Assembly: GCA_947503785.1 (NCBI GenBank)
Contig: CANNFB010000007.1
Coordinates: 50,175-114,174 of the forward strand
DNA length: 64,000 nucleotides
Direction of reading: 5' to 3'
Source: an uncultured Campylobacterales bacterium
GTDB taxonomy: Bacteria > Campylobacterota > Campylobacteria > Campylobacterales > Arcobacteraceae
Positions 55,128 through 64,000 of the stretch are shown in pieces. The stretch's first letter is position 1. Each line of letters starts with the position of its first letter. The position numbers and the translations under genes are program-made. The notes below the pieces were generated by a model that worked only from the letters and a program-made list of their open reading frames with translations, was not told the DNA's origin and searched no databases.

Positions 55128-57272
55128 TTACTTGTTATAGGCATCTTTTTTTGAAAAAAATTCTATAACCTTTACTTTTTTTTCTATAATTCTTCTTACT
55201 TCTTCAATATTAGATTTATTTATTTCAAATTCAATATCACAATATTGTCTATATGAATGCAGTTGCCTACCATATTCAACAGAAAGGATATACCCTTCAT
55301 ATTGTGACATATAAGTAAGAACTCTTGCTAGTTCACCTTTTGTGTTTGGCATACTAACTACCATCTTGTATTGGTACAATGTATCTTTTGTCCATTTACA
55401 AAATAGCATTTGATGTTTTGTTTTTATTTTATCATAGGCCTTGTCACACATTTTATGGTGAACAATGGCTTCATTTCCATTTCTAAATGCTACCATATCA
55501 TCACCAAACTTAGGGTGACAACAATGGTCAAATGATACAGAATTTATACTAAAATTCGAATATATTAGGATGTTATCAAATTTAAATTCTTTAACTTTAC
55601 TAGTTAAAATTTTAAATCTTGTCATAATTCCTTTATCTTTTATGATTTTTTTTTCAATAATTTGCTTTATATGTTTAAAATAATCAAGAATTTCAGAAAT
55701 TTTATGAGGAGTATCAATCTCATATTTTTTAGAAACTTCTACATTATACCTTGAAAAAACAGTATCAATTATATTGCGTCCATACATATCATCAATCTCT
55801 TTTTGTCTATGAGCACATAAAAGTTTGATTTGTTTTTTCGCTCTTGATGTTTGTACCATATCAACCCAAGAACATCTAGCAATAGGGATATCACCTGTTT
55901 CAATATTTACTATATCTGTACTTTTTAACTCTGTTAATAAAGGTTTTCTTATTTTATTTATAATACAAGAAGTTGCGTGTTTCCCAACATCTGAATGAAC
56001 TGCAAATGCAAAATCATATGCAGTTGAACCTAAAGGTAAATTATAAATTGCACCTTTTGGAGAGTATACAACTATTTCTTCTGTATATAAATCATCTTTT
56101 GTTTCTTGATAAAACTCTTCAACATTTTCATTAGAAAACTCTAGTGATTTTAACCAATTTAAATTTGTTGTTTGTTTAGCACCTGATTTGTATTTCCAAT
56201 GTGCAGCAATACCGAATTCTGCGACTTCATTCATTTCAAATGAACGTATTTGAATCTCATATATTTTAGAATTATAAAATACTGTAGTGTGTATCGTTTG
56301 GTAACCATTTTCTTTAGGAGTTGCAATATAGTCTTTAAATCTAGAAATTAAGGGCTTAAACTCAATATGAATTGAACCTAAGATTTTATAACAGTCAATA
56401 TCTTCATCAACTAAAATTCTAATAGCAAAAAGGTCAAGTACTTCATCTATTGAAATACCTTTTCTCTGCATTTTAAGATAAATAGAGTAGTGATGTTTAA
56501 TTCTACTGTAGATTTTGATTTTATCTAAGTCATATCCATTTTTTTCTAATAGTTTCTTAGTTGTGGATATAAAACTATTAAATGTAAGTTGCATTGCATG
56601 TTGTTCTTCTTTTAAGAAGTCATCAATTTTTTTATATTCTTTTGGATAAATATAATAAAAAGCTAAATCTTCTAATGCATTTTTAAGTGTAGAAATACCC
56701 AACCTATTTGCAATAGGAACATATACAACAAGTGTCTCTTCTGCTATTCTTTTTTGTTTGTTAGATGGTAAGGCATCAAGAGTAAGCATATTATGTAATC
56801 TATCACAGAGTTTAACTATTAAAACTCTCACATCATCAATTGATGCGATTAGCATCTTTCTAAATGTAAGTGCTGAAGAAATTAGTTTTGAGTCACTTGT
56901 CTCATCAGATGCAATAAATTCAGTTTCTCTTATCTCGACAATTTTTGTAAGACCATCAACCATATGAGCAACATCGCTACCCCATCTATTCTTAACATAA
57001 TCAAGTGAAAAGTTTGTATCTTCAACAACATCATGAAGTAGGGCAGTTGCTATTATTGATTCTTCATTTGAAAAGTGAGCTGTAATACTCGCTACTAGTA
57101 TAGGATGAACACAATAAGGCTCACCACTTTTTCTATACTGGCCTTCATGGGCTTCAATTATAAAGTCAATTAAATCTTTTAGTTTTGGAGTTATAGTAGT
57201 TTGAGCTTCAAGCTCTTTGATAGCGTCTTCAACATTGTTAATATGTTGAACTCTTTTAATAAATGGATCCAT
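55128..57272 (-). CDS. spoT: bifunctional (p)ppGpp synthetase/hydrolase
   Basis: A 714-residue RelA/SpoT (Rsh) enzyme of the stringent response. The HD hydrolase domain is intact (HPILVASITAHF, ALLHDVVEDT). The synthetase domain has YSRIKHHYSIYLKMQRK, RFKDYIATPKENGYQTIHTTV and EIQIR. TGS (about 380-440) and ACT (C-terminal) domains follow. Both activities should therefore be present. I chose the ATG at 57272 over a TTG five codons upstream that abuts a hairpin. It is in the pyrH-rpoZ-spoT-tyrS run. Confidence 0.94.
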   Translation of the reverse strand: MDPFIKRVQHINNVEDAIKELEAQTTITPKLKDLIDFIIEAHEGQYRKSGEPYCVHPILVASITAHFSNEESIIATALLHDVVEDTNFSLDYVKNRWGSDVAHMVDGLTKIVEIRETEFIASDETSDSKLISSALTFRKMLIASIDDVRVLIVKLCDRLHNMLTLDALPSNKQKRIAEETLVVYVPIANRLGISTLKNALEDLAFYYIYPKEYKKIDDFLKEEQHAMQLTFNSFISTTKKLLEKNGYDLDKIKIYSRIKHHYSIYLKMQRKGISIDEVLDLFAIRILVDEDIDCYKILGSIHIEFKPLISRFKDYIATPKENGYQTIHTTVFYNSKIYEIQIRSFEMNEVAEFGIAAHWKYKSGAKQTTNLNWLKSLEFSNENVEEFYQETKDDLYTEEIVVYSPKGAIYNLPLGSTAYDFAFAVHSDVGKHATSCIINKIRKPLLTELKSTDIVNIETGDIPIARCSWVDMVQTSRAKKQIKLLCAHRQKEIDDMYGRNIIDTVFSRYNVEVSKKYEIDTPHKISEILDYFKHIKQIIEKKIIKDKGIMTRFKILTSKVKEFKFDNILIYSNFSINSVSFDHCCHPKFGDDMVAFRNGNEAIVHHKMCDKAYDKIKTKHQMLFCKWTKDTLYQYKMVVSMPNTKGELARVLTYMSQYEGYILSVEYGRQLHSYRQYCDIEFEINKSNIEEVRRIIEKKVKVIEFFSKKDAYNK

Positions 57273-57287
57273 GTTAATACTAGACAA

Positions 57288-57312
57288 GTTATAAAAGCTA
57301 AGCTTTTATAAC
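57288..57312. other. hairpin between rpoZ and spoT
   Basis: Perfect 11-base arms GTTATAAAAGC and GCTTTTATAAC with a 3-base loop. It begins at the rpoZ stop and ends 15 bases before the spoT ATG, where the ribosome site should be. No T run follows on the minus strand, so attenuation, RNA processing or translational control are possible. Confidence 0.5.
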
Positions 57313-57527
57313 TATTCTTTGTCTACTAAACCTTCAATAACTAGTAAACCACTAGAAATTTCATCAATTGCAATATCCGTATATTTCATCTTTTGAGTAT
57401 TTTGCTCTAATAAAGGTTTTGCACCTTTACTTAATTCATCTGCTCTTTGACCAACAGCAATTGCTAAAATATATCTGTCATTATCTGTTTTCTTTAAAGC
57501 TTTTGATATTCTTTCTTCTAATCTCAT
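57312..57527 (-). CDS. rpoZ: RNA polymerase omega subunit
   Basis: A 71-residue omega subunit, which helps assemble RNA polymerase. It starts MRLEERISKALKK and has YILAIAVGQRADEL, matching the family. The ATG at 57527 follows AAGGAAATAAT; a longer upstream reading overlaps pyrH and this ribosome site. It lies between pyrH and spoT, the usual rpoZ-spoT order. Confidence 0.92.
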   Translation of the reverse strand: MRLEERISKALKKTDNDRYILAIAVGQRADELSKGAKPLLEQNTQKMKYTDIAIDEISSGLLVIEGLVDKE

Positions 57528-57547
57528 ATTATTTCCTTTTTTAAGTT

Positions 57548-58282
<735 letters not shown>

Positions 58283-58319
58283 TTATCTTATTTTTGTTTA
58301 ATTTCTAATTAATGTTAAA

Positions 58320-59387
58320 TTAACTAAGTGCCCATTCGTAAAATGGAATTACATTAATTTTTAAACTTGAGTGTTTAATTTTTTCATCATTTGAAACTGT
58401 AATGATATTTAACTCTTTAATTTCATATTCTTCCATAATTTTATATATTTTTTTTAGTGTAGCATTTACTAAAAAAGTATTGAAAAATGGTATTCCTACG
58501 ATGGCTAACTTTTTTGATTTTATATAAAAATCAATATTATCTAAATAGTAAATCTCTTTATATTTATCAACTAATTCCAAAAAAATCATATTTGCAAATT
58601 CATTTTTAAATTTTTTATTATGTGAGATTGCATTTAAAAATGAATGATTATATGAATATATTTTTTTTGTTGCTTTTTCTTGATTGTATTTTTGTAAAAA
58701 ATAGATTGTTTTATTATTTTCAAGATTTTTACAAGTTTCATAAAACTTATCTTTTGATATTTTAATCTTTGTTTTTAATATTGTATATAATTGATATAAA
58801 GATTTCTTTTCGTCAATATTTTCAAATAAAAGTTTTAATATTTCAAATTGAGTATCATTTAAGGCTTGTAGTTTTATTATTTCTTGAAGTCTTTGAACTT
58901 TTTTATGTTCATCTATATTTATAACTTCTGATAAATTACCATATTTAAAAAAACTATTAAAACTTTGTGTGATATTTTGATGCCTATGATCATGAAGTAA
59001 ATACTCTTCAAAATCCAAAGCACTAACTGTAATATTTTTAAATCTTCTTAAACTTTTTGGAATATTTGTTGAGATAATAATATTATCACAATAAGGTAAA
59101 TCAAACTCAAAAGAAAAGTTTTCTAAAACTAAAACTTTGATTTGATTTTGTCTTAAAAAAGTGTTCAAGTGAGTTGATACTTCATTTAAATCATTTCTAG
59201 GGTCTTTTAAGTCAATATAAATATAATCTTTTACTTTAAAATTTGATAGAAAATCATAAATAAGATAACTTTTCCCAGATTTACTTGCACCTGTGATAAT
59301 AGTTTTTGGATGTGTTATTCTTATTTTTCTTTCCATAAAATTTATTTTAGAAAAGTTTAACTCATAACAATTTTCAAGTGTTTTCAT
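58320..59387 (-). CDS. P-loop ATP-binding protein, unknown
   Basis: A 355-residue protein of the kind annotated as ATP-binding in Campylobacterota. Walker A is GASKSGKS (33-40, within KTIITGASKSGKSYLIYDF). A VLVLENFSF (about 84-92) could be Walker B-like, and an NIIISTN follows. Its layout recalls DUF4143-type AAA ATPases, but the C-terminal half is not clear to me. It directly precedes pyrH and follows pdxA on the same strand. The function is unknown. Confidence 0.7.
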   Translation of the reverse strand: MKTLENCYELNFSKINFMERKIRITHPKTIITGASKSGKSYLIYDFLSNFKVKDYIYIDLKDPRNDLNEVSTHLNTFLRQNQIKVLVLENFSFEFDLPYCDNIIISTNIPKSLRRFKNITVSALDFEEYLLHDHRHQNITQSFNSFFKYGNLSEVINIDEHKKVQRLQEIIKLQALNDTQFEILKLLFENIDEKKSLYQLYTILKTKIKISKDKFYETCKNLENNKTIYFLQKYNQEKATKKIYSYNHSFLNAISHNKKFKNEFANMIFLELVDKYKEIYYLDNIDFYIKSKKLAIVGIPFFNTFLVNATLKKIYKIMEEYEIKELNIITVSNDEKIKHSSLKINVIPFYEWALS

Positions 59388-59400
59388 AAGTTAGTAATTA

Positions 59401-60324
59401 TTATTTATTTTTTGCTAAAGATATGGCTTCTTTTATAGCATTTAGATAACTTTTTAAGTTGACTTTCTCATTTTTATAGGCAATATTAAATGCAGTTCCA
59501 TGATCAACTGATGTTCTAATAATTGGCAAATTTAAACTTACATTTATGCTTTCATCAAAATAAAGTGCTTTTAAAGGTGCTAATCCTTGGTCATGATACA
59601 TTGCTACAAAGTATGTGTATTTTTTTCTAGACATTGGTGAAAATGCAATATCAGGAACTAAAGGACCCGTAAATATTTTTTTATCAAGTATTTTATTTGC
59701 ATTTTTAATAGCTTTAAATATTTGGACTTCTTCATCCCCTAAAACGCCATTATCACTAGCATGTGGATTTAGTCCTAAAACACCAATATTACTTGATTTT
59801 ACACTTTTTTGAAAATCAATTAAAAATATAGTTAAAGCATCTTCAGTGATTTTCTTAGGAACTTTTTTTAAAGGAATATGTTCAGTAAACAAACCTACAA
59901 ACATTTTCTTACATCCAAGCATCATGATTGCATTTTTGCCAAAATAATCTCTTAGAACTTCTGTATGACCTTTGTATGATATTTTTGCTTTATTCCATGC
60001 TTCTTTATTAATAGGAAGTGTACAAATAGCATCAACTTCTTTTTTATCTGCAAGTTTAATAGCATCCATAAAAGAATCAAAGGAATATTTACCAGATTTT
60101 TTACTTACTATTCCAGCTTTTATTGTAAATTCGCCTTTTGTATTATAAGTTTTAAAACCTTCTGGAATTTCTACTTTTAATTCTTTGCAAGATAATTCAA
60201 GCATTTGTTTATTTATACAATAAATAGGTTTACAAATTTTTGAGATTTGAGTATGTGCTTTTAAAGCAATCTCGATTCCAATACCATTTAAGTCACCAAT
60301 ACTAATTGCTATTTTTGGTTTCAT
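59401..60324 (-). CDS. pdxA: 4-hydroxythreonine-4-phosphate dehydrogenase
   Basis: A 307-residue enzyme of vitamin B6 synthesis that works with PdxJ. It starts KIAISIGDLNGIGIEIALKA. The metal-binding histidines lie in YKGHTEVL, GLNPHASDNG and YHDQGLAPLK, and the end has NLPIIRTSVDHGTAFNIAY. It lies 10 bp after pdxJ, so the two B6 genes are coupled. Confidence 0.95.
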   Translation of the reverse strand: MKPKIAISIGDLNGIGIEIALKAHTQISKICKPIYCINKQMLELSCKELKVEIPEGFKTYNTKGEFTIKAGIVSKKSGKYSFDSFMDAIKLADKKEVDAICTLPINKEAWNKAKISYKGHTEVLRDYFGKNAIMMLGCKKMFVGLFTEHIPLKKVPKKITEDALTIFLIDFQKSVKSSNIGVLGLNPHASDNGVLGDEEVQIFKAIKNANKILDKKIFTGPLVPDIAFSPMSRKKYTYFVAMYHDQGLAPLKALYFDESINVSLNLPIIRTSVDHGTAFNIAYKNEKVNLKSYLNAIKEAISLAKNK

Positions 60325-60334
60325 TTTAAACCTT

Positions 60335-61111
60335 TTAGATTAATTTTTTCATATCAATAATTGCTTTTTCTAATCCTGTAAATACAGATCTTGCAATTAT
60401 ACTTTGACCGATATTTAACTCACTTATATGTTTTATTGATGAAATTAAGGTAACATTTTGATAGTTTAAACCATGACCTGCAGCTACTTTAATTTTTTGT
60501 TTTTTTGCAAATTTAGAAGCTTTTTTTAGCTCATTTATTGAATGTTTTAATCTCTTTTTTAACTCTGCTCTTGGAAGTTCTAACTCTTTAATTGTATGAT
60601 GAGTATTTCCAAGTTGTGAATTTAACATTGCATAAATATTTGCAAAAGATCCCGTATGAAGCTCACACCATTCTACATTTAAATGTGCTGATAGTTCTAC
60701 TACTTCTTTATTTGGATCAATAAATAAAGATACTTCTATTTCATTATCATGAAGTTGTTTAATTACATTTTGCAGTTTTTCAAAGTTGCCTTTTACATCC
60801 AATCCACCCTCAGTTGTTACTTCTTCTCTATTTTCAGGAACTAATGTAACCCGTGCTGGTTTCATATTACAAACAATATCAATAATATCGCTATTAATTG
60901 AACACTCTAAATTTACAGGAAGAGAAGATTGTTCACAAATGATTTTTGCATCATTATCATGAATATGTCTTCTATCTTCTCTTAAATGAATAGTAATCTG
61001 ATCAGCACCGCTTAGTTTACAAATACCTAAGGCATCAACTGGGCTAGGGTCATTTATCTTTCTAGCTTCTCTCAAAACTGCAATATGGTCTATATTTACG
61101 CCTAGTAACAA
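60335..61111 (-). CDS. pdxJ: pyridoxine 5'-phosphate synthase
   Basis: A 258-residue TIM-barrel enzyme that joins the PdxA product with deoxyxylulose phosphate to form pyridoxine phosphate. Family marks are LGVNIDHIAVLREAR at the start, GADQITIHLREDRRHI, LVPENREEVTTEGGLDV, ELHTGSFANIY and AAGHGLNYQNV. It sits upstream of pdxA and 29 bp after trpE. Confidence 0.96.
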   Translation of the reverse strand: MLLGVNIDHIAVLREARKINDPSPVDALGICKLSGADQITIHLREDRRHIHDNDAKIICEQSSLPVNLECSINSDIIDIVCNMKPARVTLVPENREEVTTEGGLDVKGNFEKLQNVIKQLHDNEIEVSLFIDPNKEVVELSAHLNVEWCELHTGSFANIYAMLNSQLGNTHHTIKELELPRAELKKRLKHSINELKKASKFAKKQKIKVAAGHGLNYQNVTLISSIKHISELNIGQSIIARSVFTGLEKAIIDMKKLI

Positions 61112-61140
61112 AATAAATCCTTTAGTGTTTAAAATTTAAA

Positions 61141-62550
61141 TTAAGCTAATTCTTTTAAAGTAGCAATATTAGCAGCTAATTTATTATGTACTTCTTCATA
61201 TTCACTTTGAGGAACAGAATCAGCAACAATTCCTGCACCTGCTTGAAAGATTACTGTATCTTCTGTTAGCATCGTAGTTCTAATTGTAATTGCAGAATCC
61301 ATATTTCCATTAAATCCAAAATATGCAATACTTCCTGAGTAGAAGTTTCTTTTTATTCCCTCAAATTCTGCTATTAATTCCATTGCTCTAATTTTTGGAG
61401 CTCCTGTCATAGTTCCTGCTGTAAATGTTGCAGCGAATAAATCAAACATGTCATATTTATCATCAATTATTGCTTCAACATCAGAAACAATATGCATAAC
61501 ATGTGAATATCTTTCAATTCTCATTAAATCAGTTACTTTTACAGTTCCAGGTTTTGCAACTCTTCCTACATCATTACGTCCTAGATCAACAAGCATTAAG
61601 TGTTCTGCTCTCTCTTTGGTATCATTTATAAGTTCAATTTCCATTTCAATATCTTTAGATAGTGTAGAACCTCTTTTTCTTGTACCTGCAATTGGCCGTA
61701 AAAGTAAGTGTCCATCTTCAAGTTTTATCATAACTTCTGGAGAACTTCCTGCAATTGAAAAGTTTTCAAATTCTAAAAAGAAAAGATATGGACTAGGATT
61801 TTTACTTCTTAATGATCTATAGAAACTAAAGTGGTCAACTTTTGCTTTCTGAATAAATCTATTAGACATTAAAATTTGGAAAACATCTCCTGATTTTATC
61901 ATCTCTTTAGATTTTGCAACCATTTCAAAGAATTTTTCTTTTGAGAAATTAAACTTACCTTCATCTAAAAGAACTGCTTTTTTGGGTGCTTTATATGAGT
62001 ATGGAGTATATAAAGATTGTTCAATCTTTTTTAATTCATCTTTTTTTGATTCAACTGATGTAATCATTATAAGTTTTGAAGTTTTGTGTGCAAATCCTAA
62101 AATAATATTAGGTCTGATTAAATCTAAATCAGGAATATTTAGTTGATCTATTAAGTTATTCATAGGTTCTTTTAGTTTTGGTTCAAACTCTTTACCAATG
62201 TCATATCCAATATTACCAATAAATCCATCAACTAAACCAATTCCAAGTTCTTTTGCTTTTGATTTGTACTCTTCTTTATCAAACTTTTTATAGTATTCTT
62301 GCAAGAATTTTAAAGGATTAGAATTAACTTCTCTAACAACCCCTTCTTCATTCTTATGAAAACATACGCCATTCTCATACCAAACTCGTTCTCGTACTCC
62401 AATTACTATAAAAGAGTAATTTCCATCGCTTGAATTAATAGTACTTTCAAAAAGAAAAGTTATTTCACTTTTGTATGATTCTTTTATTTTTTCATATATT
62501 GAAACTGGTGTAAATTGGTCTAAAAAAAGTTCTTTACTATAAAAATTCAT
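61141..62550 (-). CDS. trpE: anthranilate synthase component I
   Basis: A 469-residue chorismate-binding enzyme that makes anthranilate for tryptophan. The N-terminal FLFESTI (about 32-38) resembles the LLES feedback site of TrpE. The catalytic half has LLRPIAGTRKRG, DLGRNDVGRVAKPG, FAATFTAGTMTGAPKI and FQAGAGIVADSVPQSEYEE. PabB is the alternative, but the LLES-like motif and PIAGT favour TrpE. No trpG or other trp gene is adjacent. It lies 12 bp after the SPOR gene. Confidence 0.88.
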   Translation of the reverse strand: MNFYSKELFLDQFTPVSIYEKIKESYKSEITFLFESTINSSDGNYSFIVIGVRERVWYENGVCFHKNEEGVVREVNSNPLKFLQEYYKKFDKEEYKSKAKELGIGLVDGFIGNIGYDIGKEFEPKLKEPMNNLIDQLNIPDLDLIRPNIILGFAHKTSKLIMITSVESKKDELKKIEQSLYTPYSYKAPKKAVLLDEGKFNFSKEKFFEMVAKSKEMIKSGDVFQILMSNRFIQKAKVDHFSFYRSLRSKNPSPYLFFLEFENFSIAGSSPEVMIKLEDGHLLLRPIAGTRKRGSTLSKDIEMEIELINDTKERAEHLMLVDLGRNDVGRVAKPGTVKVTDLMRIERYSHVMHIVSDVEAIIDDKYDMFDLFAATFTAGTMTGAPKIRAMELIAEFEGIKRNFYSGSIAYFGFNGNMDSAITIRTTMLTEDTVIFQAGAGIVADSVPQSEYEEVHNKLAANIATLKELA

Positions 62551-62562
62551 ATATTCTCAACT

Positions 62563-63465
62563 TTAAAATTTAAGAATATAAGCACTTGATAAGTTAAGCT
62601 TTTTCTTAATGTTTTCTACATTATCACTAGCATTTGCTCTTGATGAATATGGGCCTATTAAAACTTTATTAAAAAGTTTTCCTTTTACTTCAACTTGATA
62701 AATTTTATATTTAAAATTTGCATTTTTAATTTTAGATATGTATGAATTTGAAGGTTTTTTAGAAAATGCACCAATTTGAACAAAATAACCTTTAGGTGCA
62801 CTACTTGAAATATTCTTTACCAAATCTTTAACAGATTGTTTAGGAGCTTTTTTTACAACTACTTTTTTTGGAGTTACCTTTTTTACTTCTTTTTTCTTAG
62901 GTTTTATTTCTGCCTCAATTTTTTTGATAGTTTCATCTAAAATATCATTTGTTGCTTGTTTTTCTTCTACTTGAAGAGATTCTTTTTTTACATTGATTGA
63001 ATTAATTTTTTCTTCTGAACTTATTTCTTCAGAATTTATTTGCTCTTTTTCAGTGTTTTTTTGAATTCTTTCATTCATTATTTTTTGAAAGTTTTCTTCG
63101 ATATTACTATCTTCATTTAATGTTTTTGTTTCAATTGGATTAGTTTTATTTGTTGTAAATGAATCTTCTTTTGAATCATCAGTTAAAAGGCGAATAACGA
63201 TAATTGTAAGTAAAAATAAAATTACAAGAATAAGACCTAATATTAGGTACTTCTTCTTATTACTTTCTTCATTAGAACTTGGATTATCAAGCATGATATT
63301 GCCAAGCTCTGTATCAATTGGTTCATTTACACTTTCATTACGAATAGTATTGTTTTCACCTATTGAAGTTTGAACTTCTTCTAATTCACTTAACTTTTGT
63401 TCTAATTCTTCACGTTCTTGTTGAAGTTGAACTTTTTTTATAAACTCTTCGCCTTTTATTTCCAT
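62563..63465 (-). CDS. SPOR-domain single-pass membrane protein
   Basis: A 300-residue protein. The N-terminal cytoplasmic part is acidic with a coiled coil about residues 12-32, a membrane helix covers about 73-93 (YLILGLILVILFLLTIIVI), and a long low-complexity Glu/Lys/Ser linker follows. The C-terminal SPOR domain is about 222-298 (GYFVQIGAFSKKPSNSYISKIK, LFNKVLIGPYSSRANA), which binds denuded septal peptidoglycan. It is probably a division or cell-envelope factor. It lies between glyA and trpE. Confidence 0.85.
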   Translation of the reverse strand: MEIKGEEFIKKVQLQQEREELEQKLSELEEVQTSIGENNTIRNESVNEPIDTELGNIMLDNPSSNEESNKKKYLILGLILVILFLLTIIVIRLLTDDSKEDSFTTNKTNPIETKTLNEDSNIEENFQKIMNERIQKNTEKEQINSEEISSEEKINSINVKKESLQVEEKQATNDILDETIKKIEAEIKPKKKEVKKVTPKKVVVKKAPKQSVKDLVKNISSSAPKGYFVQIGAFSKKPSNSYISKIKNANFKYKIYQVEVKGKLFNKVLIGPYSSRANASDNVENIKKKLNLSSAYILKF

Positions 63466-63497
63466 AACTGATCCTTATTGAATAAAAATTTTAATAA

Positions 63498-64000
63498 TTA
63501 GTAAGTAGATTGAGTATAAATCACAAAATCAGAAGCAAGCTCTTTTAACTCTGCTTTGATTGTTTTTTGAAGATCAGTATTTTCAATATCATCTAATACA
63601 TCACACATTTTATTTCCAATAATCTCAAACTCTTTTTCTTTCATTCCTCTAGCTGTTAAAGCAGGAGATCCTACTCTAATTCCAGAAGTTACAAATGGTG
63701 ATCTTGTTTCACCTGGTACTGTGTTTTTATTTACAGTAATACCAGCATTTCCTAAAGCTGCATCTGCTTCTTTTCCTGAGAATGGTTTATTTAAGAATGA
63801 TACTAATACAAGATGATTATCAGTTCCACTAGATACGATATCGTATCCTCTTGAAACTAGTACTTCTCCTAAAACTTTTGCATTAGCTTTTACTTGTTTT
63901 GCGTAGTCTTTCCATTCAGGTGCCAAGATTTCTTTAAAAGCAACTGCTTTACCAGCAATAACATGTACTAATGGTCCACCTTGTAATCCTGGGAAGATTG
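63498..64000 (-). CDS. glyA: serine hydroxymethyltransferase, C-terminal part
   Basis: The 3' part (about 167 residues) of GlyA, which interconverts serine and glycine with folate; the gene starts beyond the window end. The visible part begins [23 protein letters not shown], directly after the PLP-lysine region. It then has [14 protein letters not shown] and [34 protein letters not shown], all diagnostic. An internal TTG is not the start: the frame is open to the window edge. Confidence 0.93.
   Translation of the reverse strand, partial: IFPGLQGGPLVHVIAGKAVAFKEILAPEWKDYAKQVKANAKVLGEVLVSRGYDIVSSGTDNHLVLVSFLNKPFSGKEADAALGNAGITVNKNTVPGETRSPFVTSGIRVGSPALTARGMKEKEFEIIGNKMCDVLDDIENTDLQKTIKAELKELASDFVIYTQSTY

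Overview
The window is chromosomal DNA from a low-GC member of the Campylobacterota, most like the Arcobacter group (Arcobacteraceae). This rests on the very AT-rich coding sequence, the histidine kinase H-box of the AHQWRQPL type, a NIF-type NifS/NifU pair beside a SUF operon, a short UvrB, CheV, and AAGGA-type ribosome sites at almost every start. Genes are dense and mostly housekeeping. I see no prophage, insertion sequence, CRISPR array, rRNA or tRNA, and no gene-free stretch longer than 300 bases.

Layout. 1-2.8 kb: the end of truD, a periplasmic thioredoxin with an in-frame UGA at its first active-site cysteine (a probable selenoprotein), divergent selO, and yceI. 2.9-9.0 kb: a TetR-controlled RND efflux operon. 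9.1-11.4 kb: an ion antiporter and a DMT exporter. 11.4-16.9 kb: the SUF operon on the minus strand. 17.0-18.6 kb: an amino-acid ABC binding protein and permease. 18.9-21.1 kb: nifS-nifU. 21.2-24.2 kb: a small cytochrome c, a YheT hydrolase, an MFS transporter and a YdhR-like protein. 24.3-27.7 kb: a DNA-repair-like cluster (photolyase relative, radical SAM protein, DUF4130 partner). 27.8-29.6 kb: a hemerythrin and a polytopic membrane protein behind an FNR-type box. 29.6-41.1 kb: argH, cheV, tcdA, greA, argC, an LpxH-like phosphatase, a binding lipoprotein next to a Cache histidine kinase, uvrB and nth. 41.2-46.1 kb: small proteins, a TonB receptor with a copper-receptor motif, a double hemerythrin and an HD protein. 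46.1-64 kb: rpiB, lepB, folD, rplY, pth, an LptF/G-type permease, a NUDIX protein, an AmiC-type amidase, a flavin oxidoreductase, tyrS, relA/spoT, rpoZ, pyrH, an ATPase-like protein, pdxA, pdxJ, trpE, a SPOR protein and the end of glyA.

Themes. (1) The thioredoxin UGA at 438-440 is followed by a hairpin whose loop carries GGU 18 nt after the UGA, which is bacterial SECIS geometry. (2) uvrB, the ABC permease and the amidase have no ATG, GTG or TTG start that keeps their conserved N-terminus. Each has an AGGA-type site exactly 7 nt before an in-frame ATC or ATT. (3) A 19-bp palindrome, TAAGACA-N5-TGTCCTA or close variants, occurs twice before suf, once before nifSU and once between the selenoprotein thioredoxin and selO. 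This suggests one regulator linking Fe-S assembly with thiol redox functions. (4) The photolyase-like protein keeps its family fold but lacks the expected Fe-S cysteines.

All family assignments come from reading the translated sequence; no database search was possible.
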